Source: JBAWYM01 sp037143575 (GTDB lineage Bacteria > Patescibacteriota > Gracilibacteria > Peribacterales > Peribacteraceae). From it: DNA of 52,004 nucleotides. The notes below the pieces were generated by a model. The model saw only the letters and a list, made by a program, of their open reading frames with translations. It had not been told where the DNA came from and did no database searches. This document shows positions 17,219-27,531 of the stretch, piece after piece. Where the stretch lies: assembly GCA_037143575.1 (NCBI GenBank), contig JBAWYM010000003.1, forward strand, positions 1 to 52,004. Reading direction: 5' to 3'. A program made the position numbers and the translations under genes. Each line of letters starts with the position of its first letter. Within the stretch, counting starts at the first letter, position 1.

Positions 17219-17252
17219 CTCTCACCATATCCGCAAGCGGATATCGTGAGAG
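17219..17252. repeat. Stem-loop in the 16S 3' trailer
   Basis: CTCTCAC-C-ATATCCGC, loop AA, GCGGATAT-C-GTGAGAG: 15 pairs with one C.C mismatch. It lies between the 16S 3' end and the trailer arm of the processing stem. A second hairpin, CGATCGC-AA-GCGATCG with flanking TTCCG/CGGAA, occupies 17313-17341. No gene is visible in the 360 nt between sufD and the 16S gene. Confidence 0.6.
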
Positions 17253-17358
17253 GGTGCTCCCCAGGCAATCGGAGTACATGACGACCATTGAGCACAGGCC
17301 GTAGCATGTGTTTTCCGTGCGATCGCAAGCGATCGACGGAACCAGAGATATTCCCTGG

Positions 17359-18990
<1,632 letters not shown>

Positions 18991-18997
18991 GAAGAAT

Positions 18998-19052
18998 TGA
19001 ACCTAGTTTAGTAGCTCCGCCTCGTTGAGGCGGAGAAAAATGAACCTAGTTT
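18998..19052 (-). repeat. 16S leader hairpin between two direct repeats
   Basis: CTCCGCCTC-GTT-GAGGCGGAG (19015-19035), a perfect 9-bp stem, flanked on both sides by TGAACCTAGTTT (18998-19009 and 19041-19052). It lies directly upstream of the mature 5' end, possibly for rRNA leader folding or processing. Confidence 0.6.
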
Positions 19053-19109
19053 CATTTCAAAAAAAATTTACGAGTCCTATGCTTCCTCCGTGAGGAGAAA
19101 GATAGGCAC

Positions 19110-19136
19110 ACTTCTCTACTCTACGATGCTGTGAAT
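19110..19136 (-). other. 5' leader arm of the pre-16S long-range stem
   Basis: Pairs with 17183-17209 over 27 nt. It sits about 120 nt upstream of the mature 16S 5' end. The rest of the 373-nt gap (18991-19363) holds the leader hairpin, a TCTCGA...TCGAGA/CACCCTT...AAGGGTG nested hairpin (about 19153-19194) and the rRNA promoter. Confidence 0.75.
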
Positions 19137-19294
19137 GAGCGGATGAACACCACCCTTTGATGTCATCTCGAGCGTAGTCGAGAGACGAAGGGTGAATTCC
19201 GAAGTTACAACGTCGGGCTCCCGTTTCCCTTATTCTTGTGTGAGGGACATAGAGCCACAAAACCACTCGATCCCAAGAGGATCAGAGCCGAGTC

Positions 19295-19322
19295 ATTGTA
19301 GGAGAAGGAATTCCCACGTCAA
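19295..19322 (-). promoter_or_regulatory. 16S rRNA promoter TTGACG-N16-TACAAT
   Basis: On the minus strand TTGACG (19322-19317) and TACAAT (19300-19295) are spaced 16 nt, preceded by an AT-rich stretch that could act as an UP element. Initiation would be near 19288, upstream of the 5' arm of the processing stem. Confidence 0.7.
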
Positions 19323-19363
19323 GAATAAAAGGGAATTCTTGGAGACGATCTTCCGACCGACCA

Positions 19364-20176
19364 TCACACCGTCACCCAAGGACGCCCCAGAGTATCCGCG
19401 GGATGTCCTCTCCCGGGAATGCCTTTGTACGCGGGTCCATGAAAGATCTGCGGAAATGATGGAGGAGCAAAATGACCGGGAACGAGCTCCTGGAGGACGA
19501 AAAACGAATTCACACCACAACGGTCGGTCCCGATGAGCACATACCCTTTCTCTCTCCCCAGATTCTCCAGGGCACGCAAACTCGCCCCCTGATAATCCGT
19601 TTTGTCCCACACAAAAGATGCGCTGTACGGAACCGTCACGCTCAGATCCGAACCCTTGTTAGCGTTGTACTCCATTATCACGACTCGTGGTCGGAAGTGT
19701 GTAATGGCTTTCCAGACCCAGTAGTCATTCCCATCAATATCGATACTCAGGAGATCGAAGACTTGCGGGACGGCATACTTCTGAAAAAGGAACTCGATGT
19801 TCTCCGCGGTAATGAACTCCCGCTGCACGCCGTTCTCCACCGGCCACTCCTGCCCATCCATCAGCAGCCCCGTCCATCCCTGATGCTTGAGGAGATAACG
19901 GCAGTTACACTCCAGCCCATCCTCCACACCGAACTCCACACAGTATTTGTTCGTCGTTCCGATCATCGCAAAGATTGCAGCGATCATCCCATCTTCGCCA
20001 TTCTGGGAAAATTCGTGACGCTCGATGAAGGGAATGCGTCGCTGAAAGAGGGAGAGATCACCAATCGGTCTCCCGCTCCAGTGCAACATGTGAAGGGTGA
20101 CGTGCGCGTGGAACCACCCACGTAACCAGTCGAGGGATTTGCGAGCACGCTTGCGGAGGCGAATAACAAGAGGCAT
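19364..20176 (-). CDS. FkbM-like methyltransferase-fold protein
   Basis: A 270-residue protein resembling FkbM-type SAM-dependent methyltransferases: HEFSQNGEDGMIAAIFAMIG, then the cofactor-site-like YCVEFGVEDGLECNCRYLL and WTGLLMDG, and later LLSIDIDGNDYWVWKAI, typical of this group. These enzymes O-methylate sugars or other small groups in glycan loci. The basic N-terminus (RLRKRARKSLDWLRGW) may bind membranes. The start at 20176 is placed by a TACTCT box 6 nt upstream; the open frame extends further but lacks such a signal. It lies upstream of the 16S promoter in the same orientation. Confidence 0.75.
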   Translation of the reverse strand: MPLVIRLRKRARKSLDWLRGWFHAHVTLHMLHWSGRPIGDLSLFQRRIPFIERHEFSQNGEDGMIAAIFAMIGTTNKYCVEFGVEDGLECNCRYLLKHQGWTGLLMDGQEWPVENGVQREFITAENIEFLFQKYAVPQVFDLLSIDIDGNDYWVWKAITHFRPRVVIMEYNANKGSDLSVTVPYSASFVWDKTDYQGASLRALENLGREKGYVLIGTDRCGVNSFFVLQELVPGHFAPPSFPQIFHGPAYKGIPGRGHPADTLGRPWVTV

Positions 20177-20182
20177 ACCGGA

Positions 20183-20188
20183 AGAGTA
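20183..20188 (-). promoter_or_regulatory. -10-like box, leaderless arrangement (FkbM-like gene)
   Basis: TACTCT on the minus strand ends 6 nt before the ATG at 20176. The divergent gene at 20279 carries the same hexamer at the same distance. Confidence 0.5.
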
Positions 20189-20266
20189 ACGGATTATCCG
20201 AATATCCGGAAACGCGAATGATCTCCTTCTCCATTGCCCTGATATTCCGCTACTCCGGTATTCCGC

Positions 20267-20272
20267 TACTCT
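20267..20272 (+). promoter_or_regulatory. -10-like box, leaderless arrangement (GT4 gene)
   Basis: TACTCT ends 6 nt before the ATG at 20279, with only ACCCCC between. A Shine-Dalgarno site is impossible in this spacing. Confidence 0.55.
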
Positions 20273-20278
20273 ACCCCC

Positions 20279-21400
20279 ATGCACATCTGCGTTCTCGCAA
20301 CGACACTCGATGTCTACAAAGGAGGGAATCATCTCCCGCTTTTCGCTGCACTTCCGGAGATTTCTTTTACGATTCTGACGCAGCGAGTCATACCACAATC
20401 AGCTCCGCTCCCGCCCAACGTGCAGGTCGAACTCCTCCCGCGCAGGAGCGGTCCGTATTACTACGGTATTGCGGACTGGCGCTTCGCACGGAATGTCCTT
20501 GGTACGTACCCACCGGAGCACGCATTCTGGAAACAGTTCGATCTCATCCACCTCAATCAGACGCTCCATCCTTCGCTGCTGCGTCTGGAGCAATCCGGTC
20601 GTTCTGTACTGTACGCGGTCCATCATCCGGTCTCGGCCGATCGCGAAGTCAGTCTGCAGGAGAGCACCCTTTTCCCCCGGCTGCTCTGGTGGATGCGCTA
20701 CGCGCCACTCATTCATTGTCAGAGGAAAACGTGCCGGAATGCTCAGCACATCATGACGGTCTCGGCAACGGTCGTCGATCGTCTCTGCCGGGACTACAGC
20801 TGCGATCGGGAGAAGATTACTGTCGTGCCCAATGGCGTCGATGGGGAGCTCTTCACTCTCGGCGATCAGGAGCCGGAATTCGATGCCTGTGCGGTGGGAT
20901 CCTTTCTCCATCCGCGCAAAGGATTCCCCTACCTTCTGGAAACATACCGCGGTCTTGCCGCAGCGGGAAAGCGCATCGCCGATATCGGTAAGCGCTCCGC
21001 AGAACAGCGACGACAGCTCGCAGAGATTCCCGGTGTGACGATCTTCGGCACAGTCGATCAGATGACGATCATCTCGCTCATGCAACGATCCGCCGTACTC
21101 CTGTCGACATCCTTGTATGAAGGCTTCGGCCTCTCTCTCATCGAGGCACTGGCCTGCGGGAGGCCGGCGTTCGCTTTTGATGGAGGGGCCGTAGGGGAGG
21201 TCCTCCGAGTAATTGATCCTGTATTGGTCATCCCCCTCCGATCAGTGAATATCCTCATCGATCGGGCCCTGTGGTACATCCACCTCTCTCCTGAAGAGAG
21301 CCGCAGGCGTGGAACCAACTATCGACAGAGCGTGCTACATCTCTATTCTTTGAAAAAATCGGCAGACACTTTGGCTCGACTATACACATCCCTTCATTGA
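20279..21400 (+). CDS. Glycosyltransferase family 4 (GT-B fold)
   Basis: A 373-residue retaining glycosyltransferase that transfers a sugar from a nucleotide donor during surface-glycan assembly. The N-terminal domain is Gly-poor but has the usual HICVLATT strand. The C-terminal donor-binding domain shows VVPNGVDGELF, VGSFLHPRKGFPYLLE, GTVDQMTIISLMQRSAVLLSTSLYEGFGLSLIEALACGRP (E-x7-E motif near residue 281) and GAVGEVL. The substrate cannot be told from sequence. It opens the plus-strand run that continues with the ABC exporter and the NeuA/NeuB genes. Confidence 0.88.
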   Translation: MHICVLATTLDVYKGGNHLPLFAALPEISFTILTQRVIPQSAPLPPNVQVELLPRRSGPYYYGIADWRFARNVLGTYPPEHAFWKQFDLIHLNQTLHPSLLRLEQSGRSVLYAVHHPVSADREVSLQESTLFPRLLWWMRYAPLIHCQRKTCRNAQHIMTVSATVVDRLCRDYSCDREKITVVPNGVDGELFTLGDQEPEFDACAVGSFLHPRKGFPYLLETYRGLAAAGKRIADIGKRSAEQRRQLAEIPGVTIFGTVDQMTIISLMQRSAVLLSTSLYEGFGLSLIEALACGRPAFAFDGGAVGEVLRVIDPVLVIPLRSVNILIDRALWYIHLSPEESRRRGTNYRQSVLHLYSLKKSADTLARLYTSLH

Positions 21401-21516
21401 CTTCTCCGGCGGGTGCCTCCTCCCGAGGTGCTCAGAGTCTGCGAAGTCCCTGCCGAAGAATGAACGCCCGCCCGCTTGTCAATCGCATGCTTCTCGGATA
21501 GCTTCCAGAGCGAAGC

Positions 21517-23334
21517 ATGCGGCAGAAAACCTTTTCCACCATCGGCAAAATTTTTTCCATTCTCCGGGGAATCAATATCCATCCCTGGTATTTGATCATC
21601 CCCGTTGTCTTTTCTGTTTCTTCGGCAATTATCGAAGGAATCAGTGTCGGCCTCCTCATCCCCATGCTCAATGGATTAATGACGAAGAACTTCAGTTTTC
21701 TGAAGACGACGAAAGGACTGAGCACGCTCCTGGAACTCTTACCCACCTCCATCACCTCTTCAAATCGGTCCCTGCTCATTTTGCTCCTCTGCATTTTCGT
21801 CAGTTCCGTCATCCTCAAAAATATCTTTCGGTATCTGTCGGTCCTCGGCATGTCCTATATCGCCACACGCTCTCATCACCATCTGCGAAAAGTCATGTTC
21901 GGTCGTTTCCTCACCTTCGGAAAACTCTTCTTCGACAGGACGAGCACGGGTCACCATACCACGATTTTCTCGGAATTCAGCTATGACGCCCTCCGGCCCA
22001 TCTTTCAAATTAATAAATACATCAATGCTCTCTTTTCGCTCCTCGTCTATCTCCTCGTCATGTGGACGATTTCCTGGAAAATTACGTTCTTCGCCCTCCC
22101 GCTGTTCTTCATCCTCAACCTCGTCGTAAAGAGAATTATCAGGAATATCAAGGGCTACTCCGTTTCTCTCGCCCAGAGCGGCAGTGACCTCGGAAAGAAA
22201 ACCGTGGAAATTCTCTCGACGCTCCTTCTTGTGAAATCGTACTGCACCGAAGATGCCGAGAAGAAGCACTATGCCGAGATCAGCGACCGGAAGGCGCGTC
22301 TGGATTACCGGATCGCCGCAACCCAGGAATTGATTTTCCCGTTGCAGGAAATAATCACACTCCTCGCTGCCCTGCTTCTCTTCGCAGGAATGCTCTACCT
22401 CATGTCGCATGAACAAACGAGCTCCTCGTCCTCGTTCATTGTCTATTTCTACCTCGTCATCAACTCTGCAAATAAGTTCGGAACGCTCTCGAATATCCAG
22501 AGTGTCATCGCAAGCGCGGAAGGTGCTCTCAACGAAGTCATGGGAGTGTTTGATGACACAGGAAAAGAGCATGTCGAAGGCGGAGGAGAAGAGTTTACCA
22601 GTCTCAGCAGGGAAATTGCCTTCCGCAATCTCAGCTTCATTTTCCCCGGAGGGCGCAAAGTCTTGGATGATGTGTCCTTCACGATCAATAAAGGGGAAAT
22701 GGTCGCGATCGTCGGACCGACCGGTGGCGGGAAAACAACCATCATCAACCTGCTCATGCGGTTCTATGATTGTCCTCCGAATTCACTGTTCATCGACGGA
22801 AAGGACATCCGCTCTTTCACGATTCCTTCTCTCAGGAAACACGTCGCCCTCGTGAGCCAGGAAACGCAACTCTTCCATTCTTCCCTCTTTCAGAATGTGA
22901 GTTACGGCCTCCCTCACGTCACCGTTACACAGGTGGAGAAAGCCGTTGCCCAGGCACGACTCACAGAGTATATCCGTACCCTCCCCCTCGGGCTGCAGAC
23001 TCTCGTCGGAGACCGCGGCGTGAAGCTCTCGGGTGGCGAGAAACAACGGGTCTCCATCGCACGAGCGCTTCTGAAGGGATCGGAAATTCTGATTCTTGAT
23101 GAAGCAACGAGCTCATTGGATAGCGGAACGGAACATCTGATCCAGGAAGCGATCAACGAGGCGATCAAAGATAAGACCGCAATCGTCATCGCCCATCGTC
23201 TTTCGACGATACAACACGCCGATCGCATCGTCGTCATCGACCACGGACACGTGGCGGAACAGGGGACGCGCGAAGAACTCCTCGCAAAACACGGAATCTT
23301 TTACGATCTTTGGGAACAGCAGAAATTCGTATGA
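21517..23334 (+). CDS. ABC exporter with fused membrane and ATPase domains (MsbA/PglK-like)
   Basis: A 605-residue half-transporter. The N-terminal membrane domain has about six helices (residues 20-320), and the ATPase domain contains Walker A VGPTGGGKTT (about 401), the Q-loop LVSQETQLFHSS, signature LSGGEKQRVSIARALL, Walker B ILILDEATSSLDSG and H-loop IVIAHRLSTIQHAD. In glycan loci such proteins flip lipid-linked oligosaccharides (as PglK) or lipids (as MsbA) across the membrane. Its place just before the NeuA/NeuB genes supports a glycan flippase. The stop overlaps the next start (ATGA), indicating translational coupling. Confidence 0.92.
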   Translation: MRQKTFSTIGKIFSILRGINIHPWYLIIPVVFSVSSAIIEGISVGLLIPMLNGLMTKNFSFLKTTKGLSTLLELLPTSITSSNRSLLILLLCIFVSSVILKNIFRYLSVLGMSYIATRSHHHLRKVMFGRFLTFGKLFFDRTSTGHHTTIFSEFSYDALRPIFQINKYINALFSLLVYLLVMWTISWKITFFALPLFFILNLVVKRIIRNIKGYSVSLAQSGSDLGKKTVEILSTLLLVKSYCTEDAEKKHYAEISDRKARLDYRIAATQELIFPLQEIITLLAALLLFAGMLYLMSHEQTSSSSSFIVYFYLVINSANKFGTLSNIQSVIASAEGALNEVMGVFDDTGKEHVEGGGEEFTSLSREIAFRNLSFIFPGGRKVLDDVSFTINKGEMVAIVGPTGGGKTTIINLLMRFYDCPPNSLFIDGKDIRSFTIPSLRKHVALVSQETQLFHSSLFQNVSYGLPHVTVTQVEKAVAQARLTEYIRTLPLGLQTLVGDRGVKLSGGEKQRVSIARALLKGSEILILDEATSSLDSGTEHLIQEAINEAIKDKTAIVIAHRLSTIQHADRIVVIDHGHVAEQGTREELLAKHGIFYDLWEQQKFV

Positions 23335-24053
23335 CGACAATGCCAGATGCACTCATCCGCCCATGGGCAATCATTCCTGCGCGCGGAGGATCCAAAGGGA
23401 TTCCTCACAAGAACATTGTCCCTTTCCGCGGGAAACCGTTGTTGTGTAGCACGATAGCAACCGCCCTGTCCTGTCCCTCGATTGGGAGAATCATCGTTTC
23501 GACCGATGATCCCGAAATCGCCGATATCGCCCGTCGCGCCGGAGCGGATGTCCCAATCCTCCGCCCGCACGCGCTCGCCCTTGATGATACCCCGGATTTC
23601 CCTGTTTTCGCACACGTCATTGACTGGTATATGAAGCATTCCGAAGCCCCGCCTGATGCGGTGATTTGGCTGCGACCCACCTCTCCGCTGCGCTCGGTCG
23701 AAGATATTGAGGGTGCGTTCGCTTTGTTCATGAGCACTGGAGCTGATGCCGTTCGTTCCGTTACGGTGAGCCCGCATCATCCCTACTGGATGAAGCATCT
23801 GGATCAGGAGCACCGCCTGACCCCTTTCTCCCCGGAAGGGAATGAACGTACACACCCTCGAAGGCAATCTTTGCCGGATGTCTATCTGCTCAATGGTGCG
23901 GTCGACATCATCCGTACGACCTCGGCCATTGCAACTGGCGAATTGTGGGGTGGAGATGTCCGGGGATATGTCATGCCATTCGAAAGGTCGGTGGATATCG
24001 ATGCGCGGGAAGATCTACAATTGGCGGAGGAAATCGCCTCTCACATTCTATGA
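23331..24053 (+). CDS. neuA: Cytidylyltransferase for nonulosonic acid (NeuA-like)
   Basis: A 240-residue CMP-sugar synthetase that activates a sialic-type acid with CTP. The N-terminal nucleotide-binding motif PARGGSKGIPHKNIVPFRGKPLL (about residues 16-38) is diagnostic, followed by IVSTDDPEIADIARRAGA, WLRPTSPLRSVEDIEGA and a C-terminal VDIDAREDLQLAE. The start at 23331 is fixed by the 4-nt ATGA overlap with the exporter gene; its stop overlaps neuB in the same way. The exact acid (sialic, legionaminic or pseudaminic) cannot be read from the sequence. Confidence 0.9.
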   Translation: MTTMPDALIRPWAIIPARGGSKGIPHKNIVPFRGKPLLCSTIATALSCPSIGRIIVSTDDPEIADIARRAGADVPILRPHALALDDTPDFPVFAHVIDWYMKHSEAPPDAVIWLRPTSPLRSVEDIEGAFALFMSTGADAVRSVTVSPHHPYWMKHLDQEHRLTPFSPEGNERTHPRRQSLPDVYLLNGAVDIIRTTSAIATGELWGGDVRGYVMPFERSVDIDAREDLQLAEEIASHIL

Positions 24054-25111
24054 CCCTCATACCACTGAACATCGGCAATCATACAATTGGGGGGTCGGCC
24101 CCCGCTTTTATTATCGCCGAAGCAGGAGTAAATCATAATGGATCACTCGAGGATGCCCTTGCGCTTGTACGTGCGGCTAAAAAATCAGGAGCGGACTGTG
24201 TGAAATTCCAAACTTTCCAAGCAAAGAATCTCGTCCTCCCTGATGCGCACAAAGCGGCGTACCAGCTCCTCACGACCGATGCGGAGGAATCCCAGTCGAC
24301 AATGCTGCGGAACCTTGAGCTCTCCGATGAGGCATATCCCATTCTCCTCGAGAAATGCAAGGAAGAGGATATTCTCTTCCTCTCCAGCCCCTATTCGATT
24401 GAGGATGTCGAATTATTGGACCGGTTGCCAGTGATGGCGTTCAAGCTCGCATCGATGCATCTCTTTGAACATTCTTTTCTCCAGCATGTTGCACGGAAAG
24501 GGAAACCGGTACTGCTTTCGACGGGCATGGCAACGCAGCAAGATGTCACAGCAGCGGTTGCTGTATTCCGTTCTGAGGGGAACGACCAACTTATTCTTCT
24601 CCAGTGTACGACAAACTATCCGACCCAGGCCACCGATGCGAATGTCCGCGCGATGCGAACGATCGGCGAGACATGCGATACGCTCTTCGGGTTTTCCGAT
24701 CATACCGAAACGGACACTGCAGCGATTGCGGCAGTCGCCCTGGGGGCGAGTGTCATTGAAAAGCACTTCACTCTCGATCATGATCTTCCGGGTCCCGATC
24801 AATCTTCCTCTTACGATCCCCGGGAGTTCGCACGCTATGTTCGTGTTCTCCGTGAAACTGAATGTGTTTTGGGATCGGGCATCAAGGAACCGTGTGCGGC
24901 GGAAATGCGAAATGCACCTAATATGCGTCGGAGTATCGTTACGGCGACCGCGCTCCCGAAGGGAACTGTTCTCACGGAAAAACACCTCACATTCAAACGA
25001 CCGGGAACCGGAATTCTTCCGTCAGATCTGCCGAAAATAATCGGCAAGAAGGTTCGAAGGGATCTTCCTGCCGATACTCTTCTCTCTCCTTCAGATATTG
25101 GGGGCCTCTAA
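24050..25111 (+). CDS. neuB: Nonulosonic acid synthase (NeuB-like)
   Basis: A 353-residue TIM-barrel synthase that condenses phosphoenolpyruvate with a 6-carbon amino sugar to make a 9-carbon acid. Visible are FIIAEAGVNHNGSLEDAL (residues 20-37), ADCVKFQTFQAKNL, FLSSPYSIEDVELLD, KLASMHLFEHSFL, LLSTGMATQQDV, QCTTNYPTQ, FSDHTETD and SVIEKHFTLDHDLPGPDQ, all typical. The C-terminal SAF (antifreeze-like) domain occupies about residues 285-353. The ATG at 24050 overlaps the neuA stop. Confidence 0.95.
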   Translation: MTLIPLNIGNHTIGGSAPAFIIAEAGVNHNGSLEDALALVRAAKKSGADCVKFQTFQAKNLVLPDAHKAAYQLLTTDAEESQSTMLRNLELSDEAYPILLEKCKEEDILFLSSPYSIEDVELLDRLPVMAFKLASMHLFEHSFLQHVARKGKPVLLSTGMATQQDVTAAVAVFRSEGNDQLILLQCTTNYPTQATDANVRAMRTIGETCDTLFGFSDHTETDTAAIAAVALGASVIEKHFTLDHDLPGPDQSSSYDPREFARYVRVLRETECVLGSGIKEPCAAEMRNAPNMRRSIVTATALPKGTVLTEKHLTFKRPGTGILPSDLPKIIGKKVRRDLPADTLLSPSDIGGL

Positions 25112-25185
25112 AAACCAAACAGGGTCTCTTGCTGCTCAGCGGAAAAGTCTTTAGCCTGAAGCTCAGAGGACTTGTTCGCATCTTC

Positions 25186-25191
25186 TACTCT
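25186..25191 (+). promoter_or_regulatory. -10-like box, leaderless arrangement (methyltransferase gene)
   Basis: TACTCT ends 8 nt before the ATG at 25200. A new transcript may begin here after neuB. Confidence 0.5.
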
Positions 25192-25199
25192 CGATAACA

Positions 25200-26108
25200 A
25201 TGGCTTTTCATTGCATGCTCTGTCATTCAACGGCTTCCCCGTCCTTGGTAAGTGCTTCCCTTCGGGATGATCCCTCCGAAGCGTTTCGGATTGTTCGATG
25301 CTCCAGTTGCGGCCTCATCCAGATGTCCCCTCTCCCAACGGTCGAGGAAGACATGCTTTTTTACAGAGAAGATAAGCAACTGACAAATTTAATAACGCAT
25401 GCGGAATACGCGGACCTCCGGAAGAGAGATCGCGAGGATACCCTGCGACGTATCGCTTGGCTGAAGGCCAAATACCCCCCAAGTGCCAGTACGCGTTTGC
25501 TCGATGTGGGTTGTGGGTATGGCTTCTTCGTAGACGCAGCAGCTGAGGCCGGATACTCAGCCGAAGGCATCGATCTCAATACACCCTCTATTGCCATTGC
25601 CCGTGCCCATGGCAACAATCTGTACATCGAAGGTGTGGTGAATGACGATTTTGCAACGCGGAATCGTGGCTCCTATGACATCGTGACGACATTCCATGTC
25701 CTGGAGCATCTCACGGATCCTGTTGCATATCTGCGCCGCCTTGGGCTCCTCGTCAAACAGGGCGGACTTCTGGTGGTGGAAGTGCCCAATGCAGATGACG
25801 CGCTTCTGGCGCACAATCCCGCATATAATGCTTTCTACTGGCAGCGTGCACATTTGAGTTACTTCACTCCGATGACGCTTCGCGTTGCGCTGCGCGCCGC
25901 CGGTTTTGGACAGGCGGAGGTTGAAAGTGTGCAGCGGTACGGCATGAATAATCTCTTCCATTGGATCACGCACAATGCACCGCAGTTACACTGCCCGACG
26001 TTCCGTACAGAGCATCCACTCTTACAGTCCCTGGAGCAGTATTACCGGCAGGAGCGGGAAAGATCCCTTGCGTCGGATACGCTTCTGGCTGGTATCTTGA
26101 TGGCATAG
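25200..26108 (+). CDS. SAM-dependent methyltransferase with N-terminal zinc-ribbon-like motif
   Basis: A 302-residue class I methyltransferase. Two Cys pairs (C5/C8 and C34/C37, the second within VRCSSCGLIQ) form a probable zinc site. The SAM-binding motif is LLDVGCGYGFFVDAAAEAGYSAEGIDLN (about residues 100-127), then DIVTTFHVLEHLTDP and GGLLVVEVPN. This zinc-ribbon plus Methyltransf_23-like layout is common in glycan loci, where such enzymes methylate sugars. The substrate is unknown. Confidence 0.87.
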   Translation: MAFHCMLCHSTASPSLVSASLRDDPSEAFRIVRCSSCGLIQMSPLPTVEEDMLFYREDKQLTNLITHAEYADLRKRDREDTLRRIAWLKAKYPPSASTRLLDVGCGYGFFVDAAAEAGYSAEGIDLNTPSIAIARAHGNNLYIEGVVNDDFATRNRGSYDIVTTFHVLEHLTDPVAYLRRLGLLVKQGGLLVVEVPNADDALLAHNPAYNAFYWQRAHLSYFTPMTLRVALRAAGFGQAEVESVQRYGMNNLFHWITHNAPQLHCPTFRTEHPLLQSLEQYYRQERERSLASDTLLAGILMA

Positions 26109-26123
26109 TACCGCAGGTATCAG

Positions 26124-26129
26124 TATTCT
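26124..26129 (+). promoter_or_regulatory. -10-like box, leaderless arrangement (GNAT gene)
   Basis: TATTCT ends 6 nt before the ATG at 26136, inside the 27-nt gap after the methyltransferase gene. Confidence 0.45.
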
Positions 26130-26135
26130 CTCATC

Positions 26136-26606
26136 ATGGAAGATGAATCGCTCTCGATCGATGCCCTCTGCATTCCAGATATTGCTGAACTATCAGATCT
26201 CATCCTTGATGACTCGCCGGACTATCGCGCCCACTTCATTCCCTTCCCATTCGATCGTGCGGCATTGCTCAGCCGCATGACATCAGCACAAAAAGATCGC
26301 TATTGGGTCATTCGGGTTCGTGGACGCATCGGCTGCTTCTTCATGCTCCGTGGTTTTGATGAAGGGTTCGAACGTCCGTCGTTCGGGGTGTATGTCGGCG
26401 AGCATTTTGCAGGATCCGGACTGGCAGGACTTGCCTTGCACTACGTGCTTTCCTGGTGCCATCTCCATTCCGTCGCATCCGTGATGTTGAAAGTGCATCC
26501 CGAAAATTCCGCGGCCCGTCATATCTACGAGCGTGCCGGATTCACGTTTGAAGGCGTATGTCCGCAGACCAAGCACCATATTCTTATGAAAGTACTTCAC
26601 TCATGA
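26136..26606 (+). CDS. GNAT-family N-acetyltransferase
   Basis: A 156-residue acetyl-CoA-dependent transferase. The central SFGVYVGEHFAGSGLAGLALHYVLSWC region is the acetyl-CoA-binding segment (a variant of Q/RxxGxG/A), and VHPENSAARHIYERAGFTFEGV near the end is the classic GNAT C-terminal motif. In nonulosonic acid clusters GNAT enzymes (for example PseH, LegH) acetylate the amino group made by an aminotransferase, which fits the neighbouring genes. The next gene follows 4 nt after the stop. Confidence 0.85.
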   Translation: MEDESLSIDALCIPDIAELSDLILDDSPDYRAHFIPFPFDRAALLSRMTSAQKDRYWVIRVRGRIGCFFMLRGFDEGFERPSFGVYVGEHFAGSGLAGLALHYVLSWCHLHSVASVMLKVHPENSAARHIYERAGFTFEGVCPQTKHHILMKVLHS

Positions 26607-26610
26607 GTTC

Positions 26611-27444
26611 ATGACTGCAATCTATGCTTCCACTGCGTGCCTTGGCGGAGAGCAACCACTCGGTGATCGGCTGAAGCTCTACCGTGAACATGGGATTACT
26701 GCTATTGAACTCGGCGCACACGTCACCATTGCCGGAGAGCTTCCCCCTCATGTCTTGGAGGCTGGTTCCTATCTTCTGCATAACTACTTTCCGCCCCCCG
26801 CGGAGCCGTTCATACTCAACCTTGCCTCTGCAAATGAAGCCATCCGGCAGCGGAGCATCACACTGGTGAATAACGCCCTCGCGATAAGCGCCTCCCTAGG
26901 GGCGCCGGTGTATTCCGTTCATGCCGGCTTTGTCACGGACCCGACGCTGGACTTTGTCTTCCCTTTGCCGTCCTCGCCGCAGTCGGCGCATGAGGCATTG
27001 CGTCGTTTTGCCGATAGCGTCCGCACAGTTCTGCCTATTGCGGAACAGAACGGAGTGAAGTTGCTTATCGAAAATAATGTTTGTGAACCGAAGAATCGCG
27101 GGAAACTGCTCCTGCAGACCCCCGAGGAATTCCAAGAGTTCTTCCACATGATTTTCTCTCCGCAGCTTGGCATCTTGGTCGACACGGGGCATCTGAATGT
27201 CACTGCCAAAACATTCGGTTTCGATTGTATGGATTTCATCGATGCGCTCTCTCCCAAGATCGGAGCGTTTCATCTTCATGATAACGATGGCAGTGCCGAT
27301 CAGCACCGTCCTGTGAGCGCAGGAGGCTGGGTGACGGACTTGCTGCAGCAAGCGCAGTTTCGCACGATCCCCTGGATCGTGGAAGCGAAGTTTCCCGGAC
27401 CGGAGTTGCTTGCCGCACATATTGCCTTGCTTGCAGACCTCTAG
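26611..27444 (+). CDS. Sugar phosphate isomerase/epimerase-like TIM-barrel protein
   Basis: A 277-residue protein of the xylose-isomerase-like (AP endonuclease 2) superfamily. Candidate metal ligands lie in LLIENNVCEP (Glu, about residue 152), ILVDTGHLNV (Asp/His, about 190-193) and AFHLHDNDGSADQH (His/Asp, about 219-228). Enzymes of this group isomerise or epimerise sugars or act on inositol derivatives. Within this cluster it may process the precursor of the nonulosonic acid (inference). No SD is visible; the stop of the previous gene is 4 nt away. Confidence 0.82.
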   Translation: MTAIYASTACLGGEQPLGDRLKLYREHGITAIELGAHVTIAGELPPHVLEAGSYLLHNYFPPPAEPFILNLASANEAIRQRSITLVNNALAISASLGAPVYSVHAGFVTDPTLDFVFPLPSSPQSAHEALRRFADSVRTVLPIAEQNGVKLLIENNVCEPKNRGKLLLQTPEEFQEFFHMIFSPQLGILVDTGHLNVTAKTFGFDCMDFIDALSPKIGAFHLHDNDGSADQHRPVSAGGWVTDLLQQAQFRTIPWIVEAKFPGPELLAAHIALLADL

Positions 27445-27517
27445 AGAACGCAACCACTTCTCTTGGTGATGAGGGAGAAGTAACCCGAGGATTTTCCGCG
27501 TAGGAAGGTTCCTCAGG

Positions 27518-27523
27518 TATACT
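27518..27523 (+). promoter_or_regulatory. -10 box TATACT, leaderless arrangement (CBS-aminotransferase gene)
   Basis: TATACT ends 8 nt before the ATG at 27532, with no SD between. Confidence 0.55.
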
Positions 27524-27531
27524 GCTGGCAT